A DNA stretch of 64,000 bases from Amaricoccus sp047275745 (GCF_047275745.1 NZ_JBKQWU010000006.1:61411-125410); one strand, 5' to 3'; shown: positions 52,732 to 61,029, numbered from the stretch's first letter. Notes: a model not told the origin generated them from the letters alone. Translations and numbers: made by a program.

Positions 52732-52794
52732 CGCATCCCGCTCGCGCCGCCCCTCGACTTCCTTGGCCGAAGGTTATCAGCATTCGCCGCCCCG

Positions 52795-52866
52795 TCCATC
52801 CCGATCCTCCATCCCGATCCGTCCGGCTCGATCCGGGGGGCTCGATGCAGAGGGCTCGATCAGAGG
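52795..52866 (+). repeat. 13/14-bp tandem repeats containing a start codon
   Basis: TCCATCCCGATC occurs at 52795 and 52808 (period 13); GGCTCGAT occurs at 52825, 52839 and 52853 (period 14). The ATG at 52845 used for the phytase-like gene arises inside the second 14-bp unit. Confidence 0.65.
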
Positions 52867-53789
52867 ACCCGCTCGAAGACGCGGAAGCGCCGGATTACCC
52901 GAGCATCGCTCTCGCCGAGGACGCGGAGCTCCTCGGCTGGGGCGCGCTCTCCGGCCTCGCCGCCGATCCCGACGCGCCCGGCCGACTCCACGCGGTCAGC
53001 GACAGCGTCTACGACGCCGAGCCCCGGATCTTCGAGATCGACGCCACCGTGACCCCGGCCCGGATCACGCGGGCGATCGACGTGACCCGGGGCGGCGTCC
53101 CGGCGCGGAAGCTCGACCTCGAAGGTATCGCGCCCGATGGCGAGGGCGGCTTCTGGCTCGCGAGCGAGGGCGACCGGGCGAAGCTCGTCCCGCACGCGCT
53201 CATCCATGTCGATGCCGAAGGCGAGATCGAGGACGAGATCGCCTTTCCCGACGAACTCGCCGCCGCCGAGACCCGCTTCGGCGCCGAGGGCGTCGCCGTG
53301 ATCGACGGCAGGATCTGGGTCGCGGTCCAGCGCGAATGGGGCGACGATCCGAAGGGCGAGGCGAAGCTCCTCGCCTACGAACCCGAGGCGGAGACCTGGG
53401 GCGGCGTGCGCTACCCGCTCGACACCGCGCCGGAGGGCGGCTGGGTCGGGCTCTCGGAAATCGCAGCGGCCGGCGGTTACGCCTGGTTCATCGAGCGCGA
53501 CAACCGGATCGGCGCGGCGGCGAGGGTGAAGCAGATCACCCGCGTGGCGCTGTCGGATATGGAACCCGCGCCGCTCGACGGCGACCTGCCGCTGGTGACG
53601 AAGGAGGTCGTCCGCGACCTGCTGCCGGACCTCGCGGCCACGGGGGGCTATGTCGTGGACAAGGTCGAGGGTTTCGCGATCGACGCGGCGGGCGAGGCCT
53701 ATGCCGTCACCGACAATGACGGGGTGGACGATAGTTCGGGCGAGACGCATTTCCTCCGCCTCGGCCCGGTCGGGGCCAAGCCCGAGTGA
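52845..53789 (+). CDS. Esterase-like activity of phytase domain protein
   Basis: 314-aa beta-propeller-like protein of the phytase-like (PF13449 type) family. Features: GWGALSGLAADPDAPGRLHAVSDS, LEGIAPDGEGGFWLASEGDR, EGVAVIDGRIWVAVQREWG and KVEGFAIDAAGEAYAVTDNDG. Activity unverified in most members. No signal peptide from this start, whereas many relatives are exported, so the true start may be earlier or unusual. It splits the ABC importer genes, lying opposite to them. Confidence 0.75.
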   Translation: MQRARSEDPLEDAEAPDYPSIALAEDAELLGWGALSGLAADPDAPGRLHAVSDSVYDAEPRIFEIDATVTPARITRAIDVTRGGVPARKLDLEGIAPDGEGGFWLASEGDRAKLVPHALIHVDAEGEIEDEIAFPDELAAAETRFGAEGVAVIDGRIWVAVQREWGDDPKGEAKLLAYEPEAETWGGVRYPLDTAPEGGWVGLSEIAAAGGYAWFIERDNRIGAAARVKQITRVALSDMEPAPLDGDLPLVTKEVVRDLLPDLAATGGYVVDKVEGFAIDAAGEAYAVTDNDGVDDSSGETHFLRLGPVGAKPE

Positions 53790-53807
53790 GCCGAAACGGG
53801 GCGCCCG

Positions 53808-54602
53808 TCACAGGGCGTCGCCATGCCCCGCGCGGAGGCCGTCGCGCACCCGCGCGGCGATCTCGAGGAAATCCGCGCTCTCGCGGATATGGAGCGGCCG
53901 TTCGCGGGCCAGCGGGCTCTCGATCACATCCGTCACCCGACCGGGCCTCGGGCTCATGACCACGATCCGGGTCGAGAGATAGACCGCCTCCGGGATCGAA
54001 TGGGTGACGAAGCAGATCGTCTTCCCCGTCCGTGCCCAGAGCGACAGCAGTTCCTCGTTCAGCCGGTCGCGCACGATCTCGTCGAGCGCGCCGAAGGGCT
54101 CGTCCATCAGCAGGAGATCGGCGTCGAAGGCGAGCGCGCGGGCGATCGAGGCGCGCTGCTGCATCCCGCCCGAAAGCTGCCACGGATATTTCTTCTCGAA
54201 GCCCGCGAGTTCCACCATGCGGAGCACATTCGCGACCCGCTCCTCCCGCTCGGCCTTGGGATAGCCCATGATGCGGAGCGGCAGGCGGATGTTGCCGGCG
54301 ATGGTGCGCCAGGGGAGAAGCGCCGCCGCCTGGAAGACATAGCCATAGGCGCGCGCCCGGCGGGCCTCGTCCGGGCTCATGCCGTTCACCGTGAGCGCGC
54401 CGCCCGTCGGTGTCTCGAGCGCGGCGACGCAGCGCAGGAAGGTGGTCTTGCCGCAGCCCGAAGGGCCGATGAAGCTCACGAATTCGCCCCGCCCGATCGC
54501 GAGGTTCACGTCGCGGAGCGCCTGAACCGGGCCGTCCGCGGTCTGGAACACCAGATCGAGATCCGTCGCCTCGATGACGGGCCAGCTGGCGGGTTCGCTC
54601 AC
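53808..54602 (-). CDS. ABC transporter ATP-binding protein (SsuB/TauB type)
   Basis: 264-aa ATPase. Walker A GPSGCGKTT, GYVFQAAALLPWRTIAGNI, signature LSGGMQQRASIARAL, Walker B LLLMDEPFGALDE and FVTHSIPEAVYLSTRIVVM. GTG 54602 overlaps the lipoprotein-gene stop (GTGA), so it is the last gene of the hydA operon. It is probably the motor for the two permeases at 50954-52731. Confidence 0.9.
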   Translation of the reverse strand: MSEPASWPVIEATDLDLVFQTADGPVQALRDVNLAIGRGEFVSFIGPSGCGKTTFLRCVAALETPTGGALTVNGMSPDEARRARAYGYVFQAAALLPWRTIAGNIRLPLRIMGYPKAEREERVANVLRMVELAGFEKKYPWQLSGGMQQRASIARALAFDADLLLMDEPFGALDEIVRDRLNEELLSLWARTGKTICFVTHSIPEAVYLSTRIVVMSPRPGRVTDVIESPLARERPLHIRESADFLEIAARVRDGLRAGHGDAL

Positions 54603-55006
54603 ACGCCGCTCCCGAGGCCGGCTGAGGGCGAGCCCCAGTGGCCGCTGACCGGGCGGCTCCGCATGACGCCGCTGACGAGCCCGCCATCCGAACCCGGATC
54701 GCCCGAGAAGAGCAGGATGCCCGAGACGCCATCCTCGCAGAGAATGCCTCCGAAGGCGGCGGGCCGTCCGGTCTCGGTCTCCGTCGTCGGATGGAGATCG
54801 CCGCCGCAATCGCTCCCGGTCGTGGAGGTCAGCGAGACGGAATCCCCGAACCGGCGCGAACGGGAGCCCTCGTAGCGCGTGGCATTGTCGCTCGTCGCCA
54901 CGACCACCGGCGCGCCCGGCGTGAAGGTCGAGCAGCCGGCGGGAACGGCGGCGAGGGCCGCGAGGGCCGCGCCGCGCATCCAGCCGCCTCGAAACGGATC
55001 AGTCAC
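54599..55006 (-). CDS. Small exported protein, possible lipoprotein
   Basis: 135-aa protein of unknown function. A hydrophobic N-terminal stretch (about 10-24) ends in VPAGC (C25), a lipobox-like site, although proline at the -3 position is atypical. The rest is Gly/Ser/Thr-rich with two further Cys (SDCGG, ILCEDG). It overlaps the upstream membrane-protein gene by 8 bp and the downstream ATPase by GTGA. Both overlaps, each coupled, make it a credible gene. Confidence 0.65.
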   Translation of the reverse strand: MTDPFRGGWMRGAALAALAAVPAGCSTFTPGAPVVVATSDNATRYEGSRSRRFGDSVSLTSTTGSDCGGDLHPTTETETGRPAAFGGILCEDGVSGILLFSGDPGSDGGLVSGVMRSRPVSGHWGSPSAGLGSGV

Positions 55007-55511
55007 GCCGTGCCTCCATCGGTCCGAAGAAGAGATGCCAAACCCGCTCGCGCCCGACGACTTCCGCCAGTTCCCGAAACGCCGTGTAGACGAGAAAGAG
55101 CGCGGTCAGCCAGAGCTGGATCATCGTGAACCGCGCCCAGGTGAATTGCGCCGCCAGCGCCTCCACGCCTTGCCCGAGGTGCGGATCGGCGCGCCAGGCC
55201 TCGAAACCGCCTTCCAGCAGGCGCAGCAGCGAGGTGATGAGCGAATAGAGCAGCGTCTTCCAGACCACGTTCCAGATCAGCGGCCGTTCCGGGAACCGGT
55301 TGAAGAACGGCGTCGCATCGGCGATGAGCACCGCCTTCGCGCAGATGAGCGCCGAGATGACGGCGGTCGCGTAATGCATGAGCCCGCCCGGCGCCCTCGC
55401 GAGTTGCGCGGTGAGCGCGAGCAGGTTGAAGGCGAGGAGAAAGAACAGGAAAGGCGGCACCATGTGCCGGATCTCCCGCGCCAGCCAGCCGCCCCACACC
55501 GCGCCGGTCAT
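54999..55511 (-). CDS. Small membrane protein in the hydA operon
   Basis: 170-aa protein with three or four hydrophobic helices: MVPPFLFFLLAFNLLALTAQL, the region around YATAVISALICAKAVLI, WNVVWKTLLYSLITSLL, and MIQLWLTALFLVYTAF. No family is recognised with certainty. ATG 55511 comes two bases after the dihydropyrimidinase stop. Its location suggests envelope or transport function in the pyrimidine pathway, but this is inference. Confidence 0.75.
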   Translation of the reverse strand: MTGAVWGGWLAREIRHMVPPFLFFLLAFNLLALTAQLARAPGGLMHYATAVISALICAKAVLIADATPFFNRFPERPLIWNVVWKTLLYSLITSLLRLLEGGFEAWRADPHLGQGVEALAAQFTWARFTMIQLWLTALFLVYTAFRELAEVVGRERVWHLFFGPMEARRD

Positions 55512-55513
55512 CG

Positions 55514-56968
55514 TCAGACGCCGGAGGCGGGAATGCCCGACCGCTCGACCGGGCGCGGCGCGGTCAGTTCCTTCCAGGCCGAGAGCGCCTTCGAGACCGG
55601 CCCGGCGGGCGGCCGGGCGACGAATTCCCCATGCCCCTCGGCGGGTTTCAGCGCGCCGTCGTCGACCATCACCCGGCCTCGCGACAGGACATAGCGCGGC
55701 AGGCCCGCGACGCGCTTGCCCTCGAAGACGTTGTAGTCGATCGCCGACTGCTGGGTCGCGGCCGAGATCACCTTCTCCTTCTTCGGGTCGAGCACGACGA
55801 GATCGGCATCCGACCCGACCAAAACCGCGCCCTTCCGGGGATAGACGTTGAGGATCTTGGCGATATTGGTCGAGGTCACGGCGACGAATTCGTTCGGGGT
55901 CAGCCGCCCGGTCTCGACGCCATAGGTCCAGAGCATCGGCAGCCGGTCTTCCAATCCCCCGGTGCCATTCGGAATCCTGGTGAAATCGCCGACGCCGAAC
56001 CGCTTCTGCTCGGTCGTGAAGGCGCAGTGATCCGTCGCCACGCAGGAGAGTGTGCCGCTCGCGAGCCCGGCCCAGAGCGAGTCCTGATGCCGCTTGTCGC
56101 GGAACGGCGGCGACATCACCCGGCGCGCGGCATGGTCCCAGTCCGGGTTGAAATACTCGCTCTCGTCGAGCGTCAGATGCTGGATCAACGGCTCGCCCCA
56201 GACGCGGCGGCCGAGCATCTTGGCCCGCCGGATCGCCTCGTGCGCGTCCTCGCAGGAGACATGCACGACATAGAGCGGCACGCCCGCCATGTCGGCGATC
56301 ATGATCGCGCGGTTCGTCGCCTCGCCCTCGACCAGCGCGGGGCGCGAATAGGCATGGGCTTCCGGCCCGGTATTGCCCTCGGCCATCAGGCGGGCCTGCA
56401 GTTCGGCCACCACGTCGCCGTTCTCGGCATGGACGAGCGGGATCGCGCCAAGCTCGGCGCAGCGGCGGAACGAGGCGAACATCTCGTCGTCGTTCACCAT
56501 CAGGGCGCCCTTGTAGGCCATGAAATGCTTGAAGGTGTTGATGCCGCGCTCGGTCACGGTCTTCATCTCGTCGAAGACCTGCTCGCCCCACCAGGTGACG
56601 GCCATGTGGAACGAATAGTCGCAATGCGCGCGGCCGGACTTGTTGTCCCACATCTTGAGCGCGTCGAGCAGCGACTGGCCCGGGTTCGGCAGCGCGAAAT
56701 CGACCACCATCGTCGTGCCGCCCGAGAGCGCCGCGCGGGTGCCGGAATCGAAATCATCCGAGGAATAGGTGCCCATGAAGGGCATTTCGAGATGGGTATG
56801 CGGGTCGATCCCGCCCGGCATCACGAAGGCGTCGGTGGCGTCGAGCACGGTGTCGCCGGTGAGGTCGGGCCCGATCGCCGCGATCCTGCCGCCCTCGATC
56901 AGCACATCGGCCTCATAGCTCAGATCGGCGGTGACGATGGTTCCGCCCTTGATGACCGTGCTGCCCAT
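55514..56968 (-). CDS. hydA: Dihydropyrimidinase / hydantoinase
   Basis: 484-aa amidohydrolase that opens 5,6-dihydrouracil to N-carbamoyl-beta-alanine. Metal ligands H57 and H59 (GGIDPHTHLEMPF), carbamylated lysine K153 (FMAYKGALM), further His in VHAENGDV and VVHVSCEDAHEAIRR, and Asp in SCVATDHCAF. GGAGGGAA stands before ATG 56968. Head of an operon with a membrane protein, a small exported protein and an ABC ATPase. The M20 enzyme that acts next is 1.4 kb away. Confidence 0.93.
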   Translation of the reverse strand: MGSTVIKGGTIVTADLSYEADVLIEGGRIAAIGPDLTGDTVLDATDAFVMPGGIDPHTHLEMPFMGTYSSDDFDSGTRAALSGGTTMVVDFALPNPGQSLLDALKMWDNKSGRAHCDYSFHMAVTWWGEQVFDEMKTVTERGINTFKHFMAYKGALMVNDDEMFASFRRCAELGAIPLVHAENGDVVAELQARLMAEGNTGPEAHAYSRPALVEGEATNRAIMIADMAGVPLYVVHVSCEDAHEAIRRAKMLGRRVWGEPLIQHLTLDESEYFNPDWDHAARRVMSPPFRDKRHQDSLWAGLASGTLSCVATDHCAFTTEQKRFGVGDFTRIPNGTGGLEDRLPMLWTYGVETGRLTPNEFVAVTSTNIAKILNVYPRKGAVLVGSDADLVVLDPKKEKVISAATQQSAIDYNVFEGKRVAGLPRYVLSRGRVMVDDGALKPAEGHGEFVARPPAGPVSKALSAWKELTAPRPVERSGIPASGV

Positions 56969-57052
56969 GACTTCCCTCCGTCTTGCCCGTGGCACCGTCA
57001 CCTGAACGCGTTTCGGCGCCGCCGGCAAGGGCGGAGGTGCGTGCGTCGGATC

Positions 57053-57111
57053 ATTTCACGAATCAGTTGAATGATGCGGCGGATCGGTGTAATTCAATGG
57101 TATGGTTGAAT
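57053..57111 (+). promoter_or_regulatory. Twin 20-bp operators and promoter of the arsR-type gene
   Basis: Two inverted repeats of 6-8-6 layout: ATTTCA-8-TTGAAT (57053-57072) and ATTCAA-8-TTGAAT (57092-57111), centres 39 bp apart. A promoter fits between them: TTGAAT (57067-57072), 17 bp, TAATTC (57090-57095). Its -35 and -10 each share bases with one operator, so bound repressor would block polymerase. Transcription would start at about 57102, which is the ATG itself. Confidence 0.65.
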
Positions 57112-57482
57112 CAGAAGCACAGGCCCTCAACGCGATCTTCCACGCCCTCGGCGATGCCACACGGCGGCGGATGCTGCGCGATCTCGCCGCTGGCGAGCGG
57201 ACGGTGGGCGAACTCGCCGAGCCTTTCGACATGTCGCTCGCGGCCGCCTCGAAACACATCAAGGTGCTGGAGGGCGCCGGGCTGATCCATCGCGAGATCC
57301 GCTGGCGCACGCATGTCTGCCGGCTCGCGGCGGAACCGCTCGCGCGGGCGCATGACTGGCTCGGCTTCTACGAGCGCTTCTGGACCGACCGCCTCGACGC
57401 GCTGGAACGCCTGCTCCGCGAGGAGGATGCGAAGGCGGCCGAGGACTCCGGGAAGGCCAAGGAAGGACACAAGGATGACTGA
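57102..57482 (+). CDS. ArsR family transcriptional regulator
   Basis: 126-aa winged-helix repressor: LGDATRRRMLRDLAAGERTVGELAEPFDMS with recognition helix SLAAASKHIKVLEGAGLI. It lacks the CxC metal site of the arsenic sensors. Paired with an SRPBCC/AHSA1 gene, a widespread two-gene module. There is no Shine-Dalgarno before ATG 57102 and the predicted transcription start coincides with the ATG, so the mRNA may be leaderless. Overlapping operators suggest autoregulation. Confidence 0.92.
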   Translation: MVESEAQALNAIFHALGDATRRRMLRDLAAGERTVGELAEPFDMSLAAASKHIKVLEGAGLIHREIRWRTHVCRLAAEPLARAHDWLGFYERFWTDRLDALERLLREEDAKAAEDSGKAKEGHKDD

Positions 57483-58008
57483 CATGGCAACGATCGACGC
57501 CTATGGCGTGCTGAGCGAACCGATGACGCTGACGATCCAGCGCATTCTGCCGGGACCCGCCGAGCGGATCTGGTCCTGGCTCACCGAAAGCGATCTGCGC
57601 GCCCGCTGGCTGGCCGCGGGTGACATGCGGCCGGAGGTTGGCTCCGCGTTCGAGTTCGTCTGGCGCAATGACGAGTTGACCGATCCTCCGGGCGCGCGGC
57701 CCGAAGGTCAGGGCGGTGAGCACCGCATGGCCTCGAAGATCGTCGAATTCGACCCGCCCCGCCGGCTCGTCTTCACCTGGGACGAGAGCGGCGATGTCTC
57801 GATCGATCTGGAACCGAAGGGTGACCGGGTGCTGCTCACGCTGACGCATCGCAGGCTGCCGCGGCGGTCGATGCTGGTCGGGGTCGGCGCCGGCTGGCAT
57901 GCCCATCTCGACATCCTCGAAGCCCGCGCGAGCGGCGTGGAGCCGGAACCGTTCTGGGACCACTGGGCGAAGCTCCGCGACGCCTACGAGGCGCGTATCC
58001 CCGCCTGA
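57475..58008 (+). CDS. SRPBCC (AHSA1-type) domain protein
   Basis: 177-aa START-like protein of the AHSA1 family. IQRILPGPAERIWSWLTESDLRARWLAAG at the N-terminus and GAGWHAHLDILEARA near 140 are the family segments. Ligand unknown. The start overlaps the regulator gene by 8 bp. The regulator gene is divergent from hydA, but nothing links its ligand to pyrimidines. Confidence 0.9.
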   Translation: MTDMATIDAYGVLSEPMTLTIQRILPGPAERIWSWLTESDLRARWLAAGDMRPEVGSAFEFVWRNDELTDPPGARPEGQGGEHRMASKIVEFDPPRRLVFTWDESGDVSIDLEPKGDRVLLTLTHRRLPRRSMLVGVGAGWHAHLDILEARASGVEPEPFWDHWAKLRDAYEARIPA

Positions 58009-58018
58009 GCGCCTGGCG

Positions 58019-58327
58019 TCAGCCGAGCGCGTCCCTGAGCGCCTCGGACTCCGCCTCGGGCAGCGTCAGCCCGGCGCGCAACGCCTCGGTCACGATCCGC
58101 GCTGCGAGCCGCGGCTCCATCCGCACCATCGCGCGCCGCCGCCCAAGCGCGCAGGTCAGCGCCCCGTCGGCGATCTCGCGTTCGTAGACCGCGAGGCTCG
58201 CCCGCGCCGGCGCGTCGAACCAGACCAGCGCCGCCGCGCCCGCGGGCTCGTGGAAATCGGCGTCGAGATCGGGCGAGACGAAGGACTCGCCACCCATCTC
58301 GATCTCGAAGGCGCCGAAGCCGCTCAC
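58019..58327 (-). CDS. Hypothetical protein, last gene of the transaminase operon
   Basis: 102-aa soluble protein, family not recognised. Features: FGAFEIEMGGESFVSPDLDA, a central ALVWFDAPARASLAVYEREI strand-rich part and a C-terminal helix AARIVTEALRAGL. GTG 58327 overlaps the M20-gene stop (GTGA), which supports it as a real gene and fixes the start. Possibly an accessory protein of the beta-ureidopropionase step; unproven. Confidence 0.65.
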   Translation of the reverse strand: MSGFGAFEIEMGGESFVSPDLDADFHEPAGAAALVWFDAPARASLAVYEREIADGALTCALGRRRAMVRMEPRLAARIVTEALRAGLTLPEAESEALRDALG

Positions 58328-59580
58328 GCCGGGACCACCCCGGCCGTCTCCAGCACAGCATGGAACAGCACGTTGGCGCCCTTCTCGGCCCAATCCGGGG
58401 TGATCTCCTCAGCCTCGTTGTGCGAGAGCCCGTCGACGCAGGGGCACATCACCATCGTCGCCGGGGCGACCTTCGCGGCCCAGCAGGCGTCGTGGCCGGC
58501 GCCCGAGATGATGTCGCGATGGGAGTAGCCGAGTTTCACCGCCGCGCCGCGCACGGTCTCCACGAGCTCCGGCGCGAAGGTCACCGGGTCGAAATGCCCG
58601 ACCGGCTCGACCGAACAGCCGACGCCAAGATCCGCGCAGATCCGCGCCGCCTCGGTCTCGACCCTGGCGCGCATCCGGTCGAGCTTCTCCTGATCGGGCG
58701 AGCGGATATCGACCGTGAAGACCACCGTCCCGGGCAGCACGTTGCGAGAATTGGGCGAGAATTTCACCTGGCCGACACCGCCGACGGCGTTCGGCTGCTC
58801 GCTCATCGCGACCTCCTGCACCATCTCGAAGATCCGCGCCATCGCGAGCCCGGCGTTCACCCGCATCGGCATCGGGGTCGAGCCGGTATGCGCCTCCTTG
58901 CCCGTGAGGGTGAATTCGAGCCACCAGAGCCCCTGGCAATGGGTGACGACGCCGATCTCCTTCTCCTCGGCTTCGAGGATCGGGCCCTGTTCGATGTGAA
59001 GCTCGTAATAGGCGTGCATCCTGCGCGCGCCGACCTCCTCATCGCCCTTCCAGCCGATCCGCTCCAGTTCCGCGCCATAGGTCGCGCCGTCGAGATCGGC
59101 TCGCGCATAGGCGTAGTCGAGATCGATCACCCCCGCGAAGACCCCGGATGCCAGCATCGCCGGGGCGAAGCGCGCGCCCTCCTCGTTCGCCCAGTTGGTG
59201 ACGACGATCGGATGTTTCGTCCTGATACCGAGGTCGTTCATCGACCGCACCGCTTCGAGCGCGCCGAGTACGCCCAGCACGCCATCGTACTTGCCGCCCG
59301 TGGGCTGGGTGTCGAGGTGCGAGCCGACATAGACCGGGAGCGCGTCCGGGTCCTCGCCGGGTCGCGTCGCGAACATCGTCCCCATCGCATCGACGCCCAT
59401 CGAGAGCCCGGCCGCCTCGCACCATGTCTGGAAGAGCGCGCGGCCGTCGGCATCGGCGTCGGTCAGCGTCTGGCGGTTGTTGCCGCCCGCGACCCCGGGG
59501 CCGATCTTCGCCATCTCCATGATCGCGTCCCAGAGCCGGGCGCCGTCGATCCGGAAGTTCTCGCCGAGGGTCTCCGCCAT
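58324..59580 (-). CDS. M20 family N-carbamoyl amino acid hydrolase (beta-ureidopropionase/allantoate amidohydrolase type)
   Basis: 418-aa zinc-dependent amidase. Metal ligands H88 and D99 (GSHLDTQPTGGKYDG), E133/E134 (NWANEEGARF), H195 (ELHIEQGPILE), and a C-terminal His in ISGAGHDACWA. The context of dihydropyrimidinase and omega-transaminase favours N-carbamoyl-beta-alanine as substrate, yielding beta-alanine, CO2 and ammonia. Allantoate or hydantoin-derived substrates cannot be excluded. It follows the transaminase gene by 10 bp. Confidence 0.9.
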   Translation of the reverse strand: MAETLGENFRIDGARLWDAIMEMAKIGPGVAGGNNRQTLTDADADGRALFQTWCEAAGLSMGVDAMGTMFATRPGEDPDALPVYVGSHLDTQPTGGKYDGVLGVLGALEAVRSMNDLGIRTKHPIVVTNWANEEGARFAPAMLASGVFAGVIDLDYAYARADLDGATYGAELERIGWKGDEEVGARRMHAYYELHIEQGPILEAEEKEIGVVTHCQGLWWLEFTLTGKEAHTGSTPMPMRVNAGLAMARIFEMVQEVAMSEQPNAVGGVGQVKFSPNSRNVLPGTVVFTVDIRSPDQEKLDRMRARVETEAARICADLGVGCSVEPVGHFDPVTFAPELVETVRGAAVKLGYSHRDIISGAGHDACWAAKVAPATMVMCPCVDGLSHNEAEEITPDWAEKGANVLFHAVLETAGVVPA

Positions 59581-59590
59581 CGCCCCGCCC

Positions 59591-60928
59591 TCACTTCAGC
59601 CGCGTCAGAACGTCGCGGAGCGTCCCGACCAGCTGGTCGATCTCGTCTTTCGAGATGATCAGCGGCGGCGACATGGCGATCGTGTCGCCGGTGGTGCGGA
59701 TCATGATGCCCTTCTCGAAGGCGTCGAGGAAGGCCTGGAAGGCGCGGGCGGTCGGCTGGCCCGCGATCGGCTCCAGTTCCACGGCGCCGATCAGCCCCTC
59801 GTTCCGGATGTCGATCACATGCGGGCAGTCGCGCAGGGAGTGCAGCGCCTCGGACCAGTAGGGCGCGAGCTCGGCGGCGCGCTCGAAAAGCCCCTCCTCG
59901 CGGTAGGTGTCGAGCGTCGCGAGCCCGGCGGCGGCGGCGATCGGCGTGCCGGAATAGGTATAGCCGTGGAAAAGCTCGATCAGATTTTCCGGCCCGGTCA
60001 TGAAGGCGTCGTGGATCGCGCCGGTGGTCAGCACCGCGCCCATCGGGATCACGCCGTTGGTGATCCCCTTGGCGCAGGTGATCATGTCCGGCACCACGCC
60101 GTATTTCTCCGCCGCGAAGGCCGCGCCGGTGCGGCCGAAGCCGGTGATGACCTCGTCGAAGATCAGGAGGATGCCGTGTTTCGTGCAGATCTCGCGGAGC
60201 CGCTGGAGATAGCCCTTCGGCGGGATCAGCACGCCCGTCGAGCCCGCGACCGGCTCGACGATCACGGCGGCGACGGTCGAGGCATCGTGGAGCGCCACGA
60301 TCCGCTCCAGCTCGTCCGCGAGTTCCGCGCCATGCTCGGGCTGGCCCTTCGCGAAGGCGTTCCTGCCCGGCAGATGCGTATGCGGCAGGTGATCGACGCC
60401 GGTCAGGAGCGTGCCGAAGAACTTGCGGTTGTTGACGATGCCGCCGACCGAGATGCCGCCGAAATTCACCCCGTGATAGCCGCGCTCGCGCCCGATGAGC
60501 CGGGTCCGCGACCCCTGCCCGATCGCACGCTGATAGGCGATGGCGATCTTGAGCGCGGTATCGACGGCCTCCGAGCCGGAGTTGCAGAAGAAGGCGTGCT
60601 CCATCGCCTCCGGCGCGATGTCGATCAGCCGGTTCGCGAGTTCGAAGGCCTTCGGATGGCCCATCTGGAAGGCGGGCGCGTAGTCGAGCTCCGCCGCCTG
60701 CTCCTGGATCGCCCGGGTGATCAGCGGCCGGCAATGCCCGGCGTTGCAGCACCAGAGCCCGGCGGTTCCGTCCAGAACCTTCCGCCCATCCGAGGTGGTG
60801 TAGTGCATCCCCTCGGCGGCCACGAGCATCCGCGGCGCCTTCTTGAACTGCCGGTTGGCGGTGAACGGCATCCAGAACGCCCTGAGATCGTTCGGGGCCG
60901 AGGGTTTGGCTGCGGAACGGTCGGACAT
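59591..60928 (-). CDS. Omega-amino acid:pyruvate aminotransferase
   Basis: 445-aa class III PLP aminotransferase. PLP lysine K287 (ITCAKGITNGVIPMG), D258 in LLIFDEVITGFGRTG, FCNSGSEAVDTALKIA for phosphate binding, and the N-terminal FWMPFTANRQFKKAPRM segment, typical of beta-alanine:pyruvate transaminases. It would convert beta-alanine to malonate semialdehyde. ATG 60928 begins the family sequence; the frame opens earlier at 61072 without support. First gene of an operon under the putative RutR box. Confidence 0.92.
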   Translation of the reverse strand: MSDRSAAKPSAPNDLRAFWMPFTANRQFKKAPRMLVAAEGMHYTTSDGRKVLDGTAGLWCCNAGHCRPLITRAIQEQAAELDYAPAFQMGHPKAFELANRLIDIAPEAMEHAFFCNSGSEAVDTALKIAIAYQRAIGQGSRTRLIGRERGYHGVNFGGISVGGIVNNRKFFGTLLTGVDHLPHTHLPGRNAFAKGQPEHGAELADELERIVALHDASTVAAVIVEPVAGSTGVLIPPKGYLQRLREICTKHGILLIFDEVITGFGRTGAAFAAEKYGVVPDMITCAKGITNGVIPMGAVLTTGAIHDAFMTGPENLIELFHGYTYSGTPIAAAAGLATLDTYREEGLFERAAELAPYWSEALHSLRDCPHVIDIRNEGLIGAVELEPIAGQPTARAFQAFLDAFEKGIMIRTTGDTIAMSPPLIISKDEIDQLVGTLRDVLTRLK

Positions 60929-61013
60929 CGCTGATTTCCTCGGGGTTGGAGCCTGGGAGACGGGACCACCCGGGAGCGAATATGCTCGACGTCTCGGGCA
61001 AACTCTGGTTTTT

Positions 61014-61029
61014 ATGACCAAACGGTCAA
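61014..61029 (+). promoter_or_regulatory. Putative RutR operator
   Basis: ATGACCAAACGGTCAA (61014-61029) matches the RutR box TTGACCA-NN-TGGTCAA at 12 of 14 defined positions. It is 85 bp before the transaminase ATG and 99 bp before the rutR-like ATG, in the divergent gap, so one repressor site could control both directions. Confidence 0.75.
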
